A stretch of DNA of 64,000 nucleotides. Source: Flavobacteriaceae bacterium MAR_2010_188 (GTDB lineage: Bacteria; Bacteroidota; Bacteroidia; Flavobacteriales; Flavobacteriaceae). The notes under the pieces were generated by a model. It was not told the origin of the DNA, did not search any database, and was given only the letters and a program-made list of their open reading frames with translations. A program made the position numbers and the translations under genes. Each line of letters opens with the position of its first letter. Position 1 is the first letter of the stretch. The stretch covers positions 3,268,480 to 3,332,479 of the forward strand of contig LT629302.1 of NCBI GenBank assembly GCA_900104375.1. Reading direction: 5' to 3'. Of the stretch, positions 27,495 through 36,043 are shown in pieces.

Positions 27495-29731
27495 ACAAAA
27501 AAGTCATTTTATTAGTAAGTATTCTTTTAATCGGAAATTACTTTTTCGCCCAAGAAAATACTGATAAGTCTAAACCAAAAATCGGCTTGGTATTAAGTGG
27601 AGGAGGCGCAAAAGGTTTTGCCCATATTGGTGTCCTTAAAGTCCTTGACAGTTTAGATATTAAAATCGATTATATCGCGGGTACCAGTATGGGTGCAATC
27701 GTTGGTTCTATGTATGCGGCAGGTTACAGCGGTAAGCAGCTAGACAGTATTTTTGAAAATGTACAAATAGAACAAATAGTAAACGACAACATCCCGAGAA
27801 GCGCAAAAACTTTCTACGAGCGCGATAATTCTGAAAAATATTCGATTACCCTTCCCTTTAACGGATTTCAATTAAAATTGCCCTCGGCACTTTCGAGAGG
27901 ACAAAACGTTTATAGCTTACTCACAAAATTGACGCTTCACGTTAAATCGATAGATACTTTTGAAGATTTGCCCATTCCGTTCTTCTGTATGGCAACCGAC
28001 ATTGAAACTGGAGAGGCAGTGCTTTTAGATAAGGGAAATCTAGCATTGGCGGTTAGGGCAAGTGGTTCTATACCTTCTTTATTTCAACCTGTAAGAGTAG
28101 GAGATAGAGTTTTGGTAGATGGTGGAGTCGTTAATAATTATCCGGTCGATGAACTTATAGCCAAGGGAATGGATATCATTATCGGAGTCGATGTACAAGA
28201 TGGCTTGGCGACCATAGAAGAAATGGAATCTGCCCCCGATTTGTTAGTGCAGGTAAACAACTTCAGGACAATTGACGCCATGAAGGAAAAAGAAAAAAAG
28301 ACCGATATCTACATTAAACCAGATATTACGGATTATTCTGTGATTTCTTTTGGCAAAGGCAGCAAGATTATAGAAAGCGGGGCCGTTGCGGCTCGGAAGG
28401 TAATTTCAGAACTCACTTCATTACCAACTTACGAACCTCCTTATAGCAGGAACAAAGTTAATATTGCTTCTAACGATAGCATAGCCTTCAACTCTATAGA
28501 AATTACTGGGAATAATAGATATAGCCGAGCTTATATCCTCGGAAAACTAAAGGTGAAAATAGGTGAATACATCCACTATGATGATTTCAACACTGGCATA
28601 AACAACCTTGTTGCAACCAATAATTTTGACAATCTTTTTTATGACCTTCAAAAATCTGGCGACTCCCCAACCTATGATTTAAGTATAACTGTTAAGGAAA
28701 GTGAGATAAGAACACTTTTAAAATTTGGATTGCATTATGATGACCTATATAAAAGTGCGGCACTGGTAAACCTTACGAAAAAACGTCTTTTGTTCAATAA
28801 TGATATTTTGTCTTTGGACATGATTCTTGGAGACAACGTTCGGTATGATTTCAGTTATTTAATCGATAAAGGATTTTATTGGAGCATCGGTTTAAAGTCT
28901 AGGTTTAATCAGTTTACCAAGAATGTAAATCCGGAAATTCTTCCTGATTCTGACCAAGTTATTCCCGATGATGTAAATTTTATTGAGATTGATTACCAAG
29001 ATCAAACCAACCAGTTTTATCTGCAGACACTATTTAGGAAGGACTTTGCTTTTAGTTTAGGAGCCGAACATAAACGATTACGGATACAATCTGAAACTAT
29101 TTCTTTTAGCGAAGAGCAAAGGGAAGTAACTTTTGAAAATACCGATTACTTCAGTGCATTCGGAAATTTAAAACTAGACACATATAACAGTAAATATTTT
29201 CCAAAACGCGGAGTTTACTTTAATGGCGACTTTCATATTTATTTGTTGTCCTCTGACTTTAACAGCGATTTTTCACAATTTTCGATAGCAAAGGCAGATA
29301 TAGGATATGCATTTTGCATCACTGACCAATTTTCGGTGAATCTAACGTCACAAGGAGGTTTCAGGGTAGGCGACGATTCTACACCATCGCTCAATTTTGC
29401 CTTGGGTGGCTACGGTAATAATTTTATAAATAATTTTATTTCATTCTATGGAAGAGAACATATTTCCCTAATTGGAAATAGTTTTGTAAAGGGAGGATTA
29501 TCTTTAGATTACGAATTATTTCCCAAGAATCATATTCAGTTTATAGCAAACTACGCCAACATCGAAAACGATATTTTTGAAACCGGCGAGTGGTTGACGC
29601 TTCCTGATTATAGTGGCTACGCTTTTGGTTACGGTCTCGAGACATTTTTAGGTCCCGTACAAGCGCAATATACATGGTCGCCAGAAACAAAAAACAGCAT
29701 TTGGTTATTTACTTTGGGGTTTTGGTTTTAG
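27491..29731 (+). CDS. patatin-like phospholipase fused to a BamA-type barrel
   Basis: A 746-residue protein with a signal peptide ending FFAQ, a patatin domain and an outer-membrane barrel, the layout of PlpD-type (type Vd) proteins. The Ser-Asp dyad is visible: GGGAKGFAHIG oxyanion loop at 37-47, GTSMG at 64-68 with Ser66, and DGGVVNNYP with Asp near 211. A POTRA-like domain follows (FNSIEITGNNRYSRAYILGK, about 335-410), then barrel strands ending in LFTLGFWF. It likely hydrolyses phospholipids at the outer membrane; whether the lipase is released is unknown. The ATGA overlap with uvrC suggests co-transcription without obvious functional link. Confidence 0.93.
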   Translation: MNKKVILLVSILLIGNYFFAQENTDKSKPKIGLVLSGGGAKGFAHIGVLKVLDSLDIKIDYIAGTSMGAIVGSMYAAGYSGKQLDSIFENVQIEQIVNDNIPRSAKTFYERDNSEKYSITLPFNGFQLKLPSALSRGQNVYSLLTKLTLHVKSIDTFEDLPIPFFCMATDIETGEAVLLDKGNLALAVRASGSIPSLFQPVRVGDRVLVDGGVVNNYPVDELIAKGMDIIIGVDVQDGLATIEEMESAPDLLVQVNNFRTIDAMKEKEKKTDIYIKPDITDYSVISFGKGSKIIESGAVAARKVISELTSLPTYEPPYSRNKVNIASNDSIAFNSIEITGNNRYSRAYILGKLKVKIGEYIHYDDFNTGINNLVATNNFDNLFYDLQKSGDSPTYDLSITVKESEIRTLLKFGLHYDDLYKSAALVNLTKKRLLFNNDILSLDMILGDNVRYDFSYLIDKGFYWSIGLKSRFNQFTKNVNPEILPDSDQVIPDDVNFIEIDYQDQTNQFYLQTLFRKDFAFSLGAEHKRLRIQSETISFSEEQREVTFENTDYFSAFGNLKLDTYNSKYFPKRGVYFNGDFHIYLLSSDFNSDFSQFSIAKADIGYAFCITDQFSVNLTSQGGFRVGDDSTPSLNFALGGYGNNFINNFISFYGREHISLIGNSFVKGGLSLDYELFPKNHIQFIANYANIENDIFETGEWLTLPDYSGYAFGYGLETFLGPVQAQYTWSPETKNSIWLFTLGFWF

Positions 29732-29926
29732 TAGTTTTACAAATTGCCTAAAATTTGCGATATTTGTTTTAATATGAAATTTTTCTGGAACAGCTTACTA
29801 ATCTACCTTCATTTTCTACTCAAGAGAAATCCTGAATAAGTTTCCATATGTGTATCTTTAAGAGCCAAGAGCCAAGAATAAAGATTTGCGGATCAGCAAA
29901 TTAGCCAATAAATGCAGAACAGTCAA

Positions 29927-29950
29927 TGTCACACTGAGCCTGTCGAAGTG
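29927..29950. repeat. CACTTCGACAGGCTCAGTG-type dispersed element
   Basis: The reverse strand reads CACTTCGACAGGCTCAGTG plus TGACA. From general knowledge this 24-mer type is scattered through intergenic DNA of many bacteria; only one copy is in the window. Confidence 0.55.
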
Positions 29951-30017
29951 TATTTTGCGGACTAAAAATGAAAACTTTAACCACTAGCAAAGAATTATAG
30001 TTCTGATTAAAATTACA

Positions 30018-30056
30018 ATCTAGTATCTAGTATCTAGCATCTAACATCTAATACCT
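30018..30056. repeat. TATCTAG short-word array before hmgA
   Basis: Variants of TAGTATC, TAGCATC and TAACATC repeat about five times, ending seven bases before the hmgA start. Same word family as the atpD-atpC spacer. Confidence 0.6.
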
Positions 30057-30062
30057 TAAGAA

Positions 30063-31223
30063 ATGCCATTTTACCATAAATTAGGGGATATACCCCATAA
30101 GCGCCACACACAGTTTAGAAAGCCAGATGGTACCTTATATTCCGAACAATTGTTCGGTACTATTGGTTTTGATGGAATGTACAGCAATAGTTACCATCAC
30201 CATCGACCGACTCAAGTTAAGGCGTTGTCTAAAGGAGTAAATGTTGCGCCTAAAATCGCAAAAGGAAACCATATACAATCCTATAAGTTCAGAGGATTCG
30301 AAGTAAAACCTGAAGCCGATTTTCTTAAAAGTCGTAAAACTATTTTAACGAATTCTGATTGTTCAATAATTCTTGCTGCTCCACAAAAATCGATGTCCGA
30401 TTATTTTTATAAGAACTCAGACGCGGATGAATTGATTTTCGTTCATAAAGGAACAGGAAAACTACGTACCCATTTGGGGAATCTGGATTTTAAATATGGG
30501 GATTATCTATTAATTCCTAGAGGAATTATCTATAAAATAGATTTTGATTCTGAAGACAACAGATTGTTTATTGTAGAATCCCGAAGACCGATTTATACAC
30601 CAAAGCGCTACAGAAACTGGTTCGGACAGTTATTAGAGCATTCACCTTATTGCGAACGCGATATCCGTAAGCCTTATGAATTAGAATCTCACGACGAAAA
30701 AGGAGATTTTATTATAAAAATTAAAAAGCAGGATGAAATTTTTGACCTTACCTATGCGACACATCCATTTGATGTTGTAGGCTACGATGGTTATAATTAT
30801 CCTTATGCGCTTTCAATTCATGATTTTGAACCTATTACAGGACGAGTTCATCAACCGCCACCAGTCCATCAAACTTTTGAAACAGATGCGTTTGTAGTCT
30901 GTAGTTTTGTGCCTAGGATGTACGATTATCATCCTCAAAGTATTCCCGCGCCTTACAATCACAGTAACATAGATAGCGATGAGGTTCTCTATTATGTGGA
31001 TGGTGATTTTATGAGTCGAAACGATATTGAAGCAGGGCATATTTCATTGCATCCAGCCGGAATTCCTCATGGACCGCATCCGGGAACGGTTGAAAAGAGC
31101 ATTGGCAAAACCAAAACCGAAGAACTGGCGGTTATGGTAGATACCTTTAAGCCTTTAAAAGTTACAGAAGAAGCATTAAAAATCGCAGAAGAGGATTATT
31201 ATAGGTCGTGGTTGGATCATTGA
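30063..31223 (+). CDS. hmgA: homogentisate 1,2-dioxygenase
   Basis: Opens the aromatic ring of homogentisate to give maleylacetoacetate in tyrosine and phenylalanine breakdown, using Fe(II) and O2. The 386 residues are a cupin-fold homogentisate dioxygenase: PFYHKLGDIPHKRHTQFRKP at the start, GTGKLRTHLGNLDFKYGDYL, and HPAGIPHGPHPG near residue 335 which holds iron ligands. hppD, the preceding step of the pathway, follows after the small four-helix-bundle gene. The start ATG 30063 is clear. Confidence 0.95.
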   Translation: MPFYHKLGDIPHKRHTQFRKPDGTLYSEQLFGTIGFDGMYSNSYHHHRPTQVKALSKGVNVAPKIAKGNHIQSYKFRGFEVKPEADFLKSRKTILTNSDCSIILAAPQKSMSDYFYKNSDADELIFVHKGTGKLRTHLGNLDFKYGDYLLIPRGIIYKIDFDSEDNRLFIVESRRPIYTPKRYRNWFGQLLEHSPYCERDIRKPYELESHDEKGDFIIKIKKQDEIFDLTYATHPFDVVGYDGYNYPYALSIHDFEPITGRVHQPPPVHQTFETDAFVVCSFVPRMYDYHPQSIPAPYNHSNIDSDEVLYYVDGDFMSRNDIEAGHISLHPAGIPHGPHPGTVEKSIGKTKTEELAVMVDTFKPLKVTEEALKIAEEDYYRSWLDH

Positions 31224-31224
31224 C

Positions 31225-31261
31225 GAGAGAAGAGAGTAGAGAGAAGAGAATAGAGAGTAGA
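31225..31261 (+). repeat. purine-rich array before the four-helix-bundle gene
   Basis: Pure A/G words with rare T: GAGAGAAGAGAGTAGAGAG, AAGAGAATAGAGAGTAG. It starts directly after the hmgA stop codon and ends at the start of the small gene. A pyrimidine-rich mirror lies at 31639-31662. Confidence 0.65.
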
Positions 31262-31265
31262 AATT

Positions 31266-31637
31266 TTGAAAGTCATAGTGAGCAAACAGAGGCATGATTA
31301 CAAAAACTTGAAGATTTGGACCTTAGGCTTAGAAATGGTAAATGACGTTTTTGATCTTTTTACAGATTTTCCTAAAGATGAGAAATATGGTCTCCAATCT
31401 CAAATAAGCCGATGCTCCATTTCTATTCCTAGCAATATAGCTGAAGGCTCTTCGAGGTCCGATAAAACTTTTTCAAACTATATCGATATTGCTCTTGGAT
31501 CGTCATTTGAATTGGAGACACAACTAATAATAGCTTGCAACAGAAATTATATCAATCAACAAAAACTTAATGATTTACAGAAAAAGATTTCAGAGTTTCA
31601 GAAAATGACCATGAGTTTTCAAAATAAATTTGAATAA
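31266..31637 (+). CDS. four-helix-bundle (S23 / 23S intervening-sequence type) protein
   Basis: A 123-residue all-helical protein of the S23 family: YKNLKIWTLGLEMVNDVFDL, SQISRCSISIPSNIAEGSSR and the tail YINQQKLNDLQKKISEFQKM. The family was first met as the ORF in intervening sequences of 23S rRNA genes, and relatives (Avd) serve diversity-generating retroelements as nucleic-acid binders. The start is uncertain: TTG 31266 or GTG 31278, no ATG fits. It separates hmgA from hppD and is bordered by purine-rich and pyrimidine-rich arrays in opposite sense, so it looks like an inserted unit. Its job here is unknown. Confidence 0.82.
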   Translation: MKVIVSKQRHDYKNLKIWTLGLEMVNDVFDLFTDFPKDEKYGLQSQISRCSISIPSNIAEGSSRSDKTFSNYIDIALGSSFELETQLIIACNRNYINQQKLNDLQKKISEFQKMTMSFQNKFE

Positions 31638-31638
31638 A

Positions 31639-31662
31639 TCTCTTCTCTTTTCTCTCTTTTCC
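31639..31662 (-). repeat. pyrimidine-rich array after the four-helix-bundle gene
   Basis: TCTCTTCTCTTTTCTCTC followed by TTTTCC. Read on the minus strand it is AGAGAGAAAAGAGAAGAGA, a near copy of the upstream array in inverted orientation. Both are low complexity, so exact alignment is loose. Confidence 0.6.
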
Positions 31663-31693
31663 TTATTCTTTAAAATCTAATCATTCAAAAACA

Positions 31694-32854
31694 ATGGACA
31701 ACGAAATTAAATCCGTCAATTACGGACTAGAAAAAATATTTGAAGGAGCAGAGGATTTCCTTCCGCTTTTAGGAACAGACTACGTAGAATTCTATGTTGG
31801 TAATGCCAAGCAATCTGCGCATTTTTACAAAACGGCCTTCGGCTTTCAGTCCTATGCCTATCGAGGTTTGGAGACTGGCGCAAAGGATTCTGTGAGCTAT
31901 GTTCTGAAGCAAGATAAGATACGGCTAGTTTTAACAACGCCTTTGAGCAGTTCTTCGCCTATCAACGACCATATTGTTAAGCATGGTGATGGGGTTAAGG
32001 TTATTGCTCTTTGGGTTGAGGACGCCAAACAAGCATTTGAAGAAACTACCAAAAGGGGAGCAAAACCTTATTTAGAGCCAGTAACAGAAAAAGATGAACA
32101 CGGCGAAGTGGTAAGAGCGGGCATTTATACCTATGGAGAAACAGTACATATGTTCGTAGAAAGAAAGAACTATAATGGTCTGTTTATGCCTGGCTTCGAA
32201 AAATGGGAATCCGATTATAACCCAAGCCCGGTTGGTCTAAAGTATATTGACCATATGGTTGGTAACGTAGGTTGGGGCCAAATGAATACCTGGGTAAAAT
32301 GGTACGAAGAGGTCATGGGATTCGTAAACTTTCTATCTTTTGACGATAAACAGATTCATACCGAATATTCAGCGCTAATGAGCAAGGTAATGAGTAATGG
32401 CAATGGCAGAATTAAATTTCCGATTAATGAACCTGCCAAAGGACAAAAGCGTTCACAAATTGAAGAATATCTAGATTTTTATGAAGGTTCTGGAGTCCAG
32501 CATCTCGCAGTTGCGACAGATGATATCATCAAAACCGTAGCGCACCTTAAAGAAAGAGGAGTAGAGTTTCTACCACCGCCCCCGCAGGCATATTATGAAG
32601 ATATACCAAGAAGATTGGGTGAGCATCGAGATAAGATGAAAGAGGATATTGAACGTTTGCAAGAACTTTCAATTTTGGTAGATGCAGATGAAGAAGGTTA
32701 TCTGCTTCAAATTTTTACCAAGCCAGTTGAGGATAGACCAACTCTTTTCTTTGAAATTATTCAACGGATGGGGGCAAAAGGTTTTGGCGCAGGTAATTTT
32801 AAAGCTCTGTTTGAATCGATAGAACGAGAACAAGCCAAAAGAGGGACTTTATAA
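31694..32854 (+). CDS. hppD: 4-hydroxyphenylpyruvate dioxygenase
   Basis: Converts 4-hydroxyphenylpyruvate to homogentisate, the substrate of HmgA. It has 386 residues with two vicinal-oxygen-chelate domains. The iron ligands are visible: His in KYIDHMVGNV, His in GSGVQHLAVATDDI and Glu in LFFEIIQRMGA; FTKPVEDRPT is also family-typical. It starts ATGGACAACG at 31694, 57 bases after the four-helix gene. hmgA and hppD probably form one transcription unit interrupted by that gene. Confidence 0.96.
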   Translation: MDNEIKSVNYGLEKIFEGAEDFLPLLGTDYVEFYVGNAKQSAHFYKTAFGFQSYAYRGLETGAKDSVSYVLKQDKIRLVLTTPLSSSSPINDHIVKHGDGVKVIALWVEDAKQAFEETTKRGAKPYLEPVTEKDEHGEVVRAGIYTYGETVHMFVERKNYNGLFMPGFEKWESDYNPSPVGLKYIDHMVGNVGWGQMNTWVKWYEEVMGFVNFLSFDDKQIHTEYSALMSKVMSNGNGRIKFPINEPAKGQKRSQIEEYLDFYEGSGVQHLAVATDDIIKTVAHLKERGVEFLPPPPQAYYEDIPRRLGEHRDKMKEDIERLQELSILVDADEEGYLLQIFTKPVEDRPTLFFEIIQRMGAKGFGAGNFKALFESIEREQAKRGTL

Positions 32855-32955
32855 AGGGTTGAAAAATTCAGTTTTCATCCCACTTTAGATTTTTATTATG
32901 TTGAAAATAAGTGTAGAACTAAAGCGTTAACACAACAGCGTCTCGCTTAATTTTA

Positions 32956-32963
32956 TATTTTTG
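32956..32963 (+). promoter_or_regulatory. putative promoter of the DUF3108-kynA-M23-pgi run
   Basis: TATTTTTG fully matches TAnnTTTG, 51 bases before the DUF3108 start. The -33 element is unclear. Confidence 0.4.
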
Positions 32964-33013
32964 GAATAGTAATTGCAAAATAGCTCAATACCCGCAATCA
33001 CTAAATGATTATC

Positions 33014-33793
33014 ATGAAAAGAGTCCTACTTATTTTTTGTGCAATATTAATTTCAACTTTAGCTTTTCCACAGCAGAATTCCGCATTTCAGGATGGAGAA
33101 TGGTTTAAGTTTAGGATGAGTTACAGCAACTTTTTTAAGGCAGGCAACGCAACCTTAGAGGTAAAAGAGAAAACCTTGGATGGCAGACAAGTTTATCATG
33201 TCGTTGGTCGGGGTTACACTACCGGACCGGTAAAGTTGTTCTTTAAGGTGAAAGATCGTTACGAAAGTTATATTGATAGACGCACTGGTTTGCCTTATAA
33301 GTTTATCCGGAATATAGATGAAGGCGGACACACCAAGGATATAGAAATTAAATTTGACCACAATAATCGAAAAGCTTACGTAGAAAATAAAAAGCATAAA
33401 ACAAACAAGGCTTATGCGACAGAAAAAGATGTGCAGGATATGGTGTCGGCCTTCTATTACCTTCGGAACAATTATAGCACAGAAAATATAAAGGAAGGAG
33501 ATGTGGTTAAGTTGAATATGTTTTTTGATGAAGAAAATTTCAACTTTCAACTTAAATTCCTCGAAAGAGAAACGATTACCACTGACTTTGGTGATATAAA
33601 GACACTTAAATTTCGTCCTTACGTTATGGCTGGCAGAGTTTTTAAAGAACAAGAAAGCTTGACACTTTGGATAAGTGCGGACGAAAATAGATTACCTCTA
33701 AGAATTAAGGCAGATTTAGCTGTCGGCTCGTTGCGGGCAGACCTTGAAGCATTTAAGGGCTTAAAATATTCCTTTGTAAAAGAATTCGATTAA
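33014..33793 (+). CDS. DUF3108 domain secreted protein
   Basis: A 259-residue exported protein (signal peptide MKRVLLIFCAILISTLAFPQ; I prefer ATG 33014 to the one nine bases earlier because it gives a normal signal peptide). The mature part is beta-rich with DGEWFKFRMSYSNFFKAGNA and GPVKLFFKVKDRYESYID, features of the DUF3108 family of periplasmic proteins. Function is unknown. It is four bases from kynA; the order hppD, DUF3108, kynA, M23 peptidase is one I associate with other flavobacteria. Confidence 0.8.
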   Translation: MKRVLLIFCAILISTLAFPQQNSAFQDGEWFKFRMSYSNFFKAGNATLEVKEKTLDGRQVYHVVGRGYTTGPVKLFFKVKDRYESYIDRRTGLPYKFIRNIDEGGHTKDIEIKFDHNNRKAYVENKKHKTNKAYATEKDVQDMVSAFYYLRNNYSTENIKEGDVVKLNMFFDEENFNFQLKFLERETITTDFGDIKTLKFRPYVMAGRVFKEQESLTLWISADENRLPLRIKADLAVGSLRADLEAFKGLKYSFVKEFD

Positions 33794-33797
33794 ATAA

Positions 33798-34736
33798 ATG
33801 GGAAAGGCAGACCTACCGAGTTACGACCACATTATAGAACAGATTCAAGATAAATATACCAATCTTGATCAAGATACCGACGACCATCTCTTTGGCTTGC
33901 TCTACAGCAAGCCAATTACTTATTGGGACTACATAAATACCGATGCGCTTTTAAGTCTTCAAATTCAGAGAACCGTCTTACCAGACGAGATGGTTTTTAT
34001 TGCATACCATCAAATTAATGAATTGCTTTTTAAGATGATGCTTTGGGAAATAAAGCAAGTGGCAGAAAAGGAAGAACTAGATGTTCAGTTTTTTGAGAGC
34101 AAGATTATGCGCATTAGCCGTTATTTTGATATGCTTACCACCTCCTTCAACATAATGCGTGAAGGAATGGATATAGAACAATACATGAAGTTTCGCTATA
34201 CCCTAACTCCTGCAAGCGGATTCCAAAGTGCGCAATACCGAATGGTTGAATTTGCTTCTACCGAATTAATAAATCTTATCGATAACCGCTTTCGCGAAAA
34301 AATCGACAGGAACACGCCTTTTGAACATGCTTTTGAACACCTGTATTGGCAGGCTGCGGGCAAGGATTACAAGACCGGGAAAAAGTCTGCAACTTTAACA
34401 AATTTTGAAAAAAGGTACAAGAAGGAATTTATAACTTTCATGGAAACTTACAACACCAAGAATCTCTGGACACGGTTTAAGGAACTACCTAAAGAAGACC
34501 AAGAAGATGAAGATTTGGTAAAAGCGATGAGGAATTACGATTATACCGTTAACGTTACTTGGGTAATGGCGCATTATAATACCGCAGTCCATTATATAGA
34601 GAGTGGTATAGGAGATGGAGAAGCTACCGGAGGCAGCGATTGGAAAAAATATATGCATCCAAAATTTCAGAGACGCATATTTTTTCCTCAACTTTGGAGC
34701 GAAGAAGAATTGAAAAATTGGGGACAGAACATTTAA
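33798..34736 (+). CDS. kynA: tryptophan 2,3-dioxygenase
   Basis: A heme enzyme that opens the indole ring of tryptophan to N-formylkynurenine, the first step of the kynurenine path. The 312 residues include the family signatures YWDYINTDALLSLQ, MVFIAYHQINELLFKMMLWE and TPASGFQSAQYRMVEF (substrate-binding loop), with the proximal heme His in the VMAHYNTAVHYIESG region. The distal His is in AYHQINEL. Together with hppD and hmgA it gives the locus a role in aromatic amino acid catabolism. Confidence 0.95.
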   Translation: MGKADLPSYDHIIEQIQDKYTNLDQDTDDHLFGLLYSKPITYWDYINTDALLSLQIQRTVLPDEMVFIAYHQINELLFKMMLWEIKQVAEKEELDVQFFESKIMRISRYFDMLTTSFNIMREGMDIEQYMKFRYTLTPASGFQSAQYRMVEFASTELINLIDNRFREKIDRNTPFEHAFEHLYWQAAGKDYKTGKKSATLTNFEKRYKKEFITFMETYNTKNLWTRFKELPKEDQEDEDLVKAMRNYDYTVNVTWVMAHYNTAVHYIESGIGDGEATGGSDWKKYMHPKFQRRIFFPQLWSEEELKNWGQNI

Positions 34737-34750
34737 TTTTAAAAAGCTTA

Positions 34751-36043
34751 ATGCAACATAAAAGATTATTAATAGCACTTTTAATCTGTATCATTAGTTT
34801 CTCCTGTAAAGAGGAAAAAAAAGTAAGAGAAAGTCAAAAGCCTTTACAGAGTTACGTAGAACCAAAACAAATTACCGAATTCGGGTTTAACCTTAATGAT
34901 TATATCGTAAAGCGCGATACTATTAAAAAGGGAGACAGTTTTGGGGTGATACTAGAAAGAAACAATCTTGGATATCCAAAAATCTATCAGATTGCCGAAA
35001 AGGCTAAGGATTCCTTTGATATTAGAAAGCTTCAAGTCGGTAAGCCTTATACCATCCTTTTTTCGAAAGATTCTCTCCAAACTCCAGAAAGTTTTATTTA
35101 TCAACCTACTAAGGAAGATTATGTGGTCATAAATTTTAAGGATTCCATCTATGCTTTCAATAGTAAAAAGCGCGTTACTTATGTAGAAAAGGAAATAACT
35201 GGGGTAATTAACAGTTCGATTTCCGAAACACTTGCACAGCAAAACCTAAGCATGATCTTGGCCTACAAAATGTCCGACATCTATGCGTGGACCATTGATT
35301 TCTTCAGACTTCAAAAAGGTGATAGGTTTAAGGTTATTTATACTGATAAATACATAGACGATACCATCTACGCAGGTGTGGACAATATAAAAGCAGCTTT
35401 TTTTGAACATAATTTAGAACCTTTTTATGCTTTTGAATTTAAGACCGATAGTGTAAAAAATATCGTCGATTATTTTAACGAAGACGCTAAAAATTTAAGG
35501 CGGGCTTTTTTGAAAGCTCCTGTCGAATATAAAAGAATTTCTTCACGCTATAATTTAAAACGAAGGATTGCACTTTACGGAAATAAGATTAGGCCACATA
35601 AAGGCACTGATTTTACTGCAGATGTCGGCACTCCTATTATGGCAACTGCAAATGGTAAGGTTAACAAATCTGGTTATACTGGTGGCAATGGAAACTTTGT
35701 TAAGATTAGACACAATAGCACCTATGAAACCCAATATTTGCATATGCAAAAGCGTAAAGTAAAAGTTGGCGATTATGTAAAACAAGGTGATATAATTGGC
35801 TGGGTAGGAATGACCGGAAATACATCTGGGCCACACGTCTGTTATCGCTTCTGGAAAAACGGGTTACAAGTTGATCCTTTTAGGGAAAAACTTCCTGCAT
35901 CAGAACCAATTGCTGATAGCCTAAAGGTGGCTTATATAGATCACATCCAACCGCTAAGAGCACAATTAGACCAAATTCAATTTATAGATTTAGAACTTCA
36001 ATTAGATAAGGACCAACCAGATATCTCTGCACAAATAAAATAA
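34751..36043 (+). CDS. M23-family peptidoglycan metallopeptidase lipoprotein
   Basis: A 430-residue lipoprotein (signal peptide MQHKRLLIALLICIISFSC) starting at ATG 34751; the open frame extends into kynA but that part is not coding. A LysM-like or linker region precedes the C-terminal LytM/M23 domain with the zinc ligands HKGTDFTAD near residue 281 and HVCYRFWKNG near 362, and LHMQKRKVKVGDYVKQGDII between. It likely cleaves peptide cross-links in peptidoglycan during growth or division. It ends exactly where pgi begins (TAA then ATG), so the two are coupled. Confidence 0.9.
   Translation: MQHKRLLIALLICIISFSCKEEKKVRESQKPLQSYVEPKQITEFGFNLNDYIVKRDTIKKGDSFGVILERNNLGYPKIYQIAEKAKDSFDIRKLQVGKPYTILFSKDSLQTPESFIYQPTKEDYVVINFKDSIYAFNSKKRVTYVEKEITGVINSSISETLAQQNLSMILAYKMSDIYAWTIDFFRLQKGDRFKVIYTDKYIDDTIYAGVDNIKAAFFEHNLEPFYAFEFKTDSVKNIVDYFNEDAKNLRRAFLKAPVEYKRISSRYNLKRRIALYGNKIRPHKGTDFTADVGTPIMATANGKVNKSGYTGGNGNFVKIRHNSTYETQYLHMQKRKVKVGDYVKQGDIIGWVGMTGNTSGPHVCYRFWKNGLQVDPFREKLPASEPIADSLKVAYIDHIQPLRAQLDQIQFIDLELQLDKDQPDISAQIK

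Larger units (their letters stand above)
29732..30062. other. 331-base intergenic region with dispersed repeats
   Basis: No gene. It contains a duplicated word AGAGCCAAGAGCCAAGA (29861-29877), a 24-base dispersed element (29927-29950) and the TATCTAG-type array at 30018-30056 that ends just before hmgA. No clear terminator or -7 box is seen. Confidence 0.55.

Noticed and set aside
31266-31637. Diversity-generating retroelement accessory gene (Avd)
   Set aside because: The protein is of the related four-helix type, but there is no reverse transcriptase, template repeat or variable repeat nearby.
33155-33652. 165-residue open frame on the minus strand within the DUF3108 gene
   Set aside because: It resembles no family and is rich in Phe and Ile, typical of antisense frames in AT-rich genes.
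34640-34750. N-terminal extension of the M23 peptidase overlapping kynA
   Set aside because: The lipoprotein signal peptide starts at ATG 34751, and the upstream frame only reads kynA sequence in another phase.
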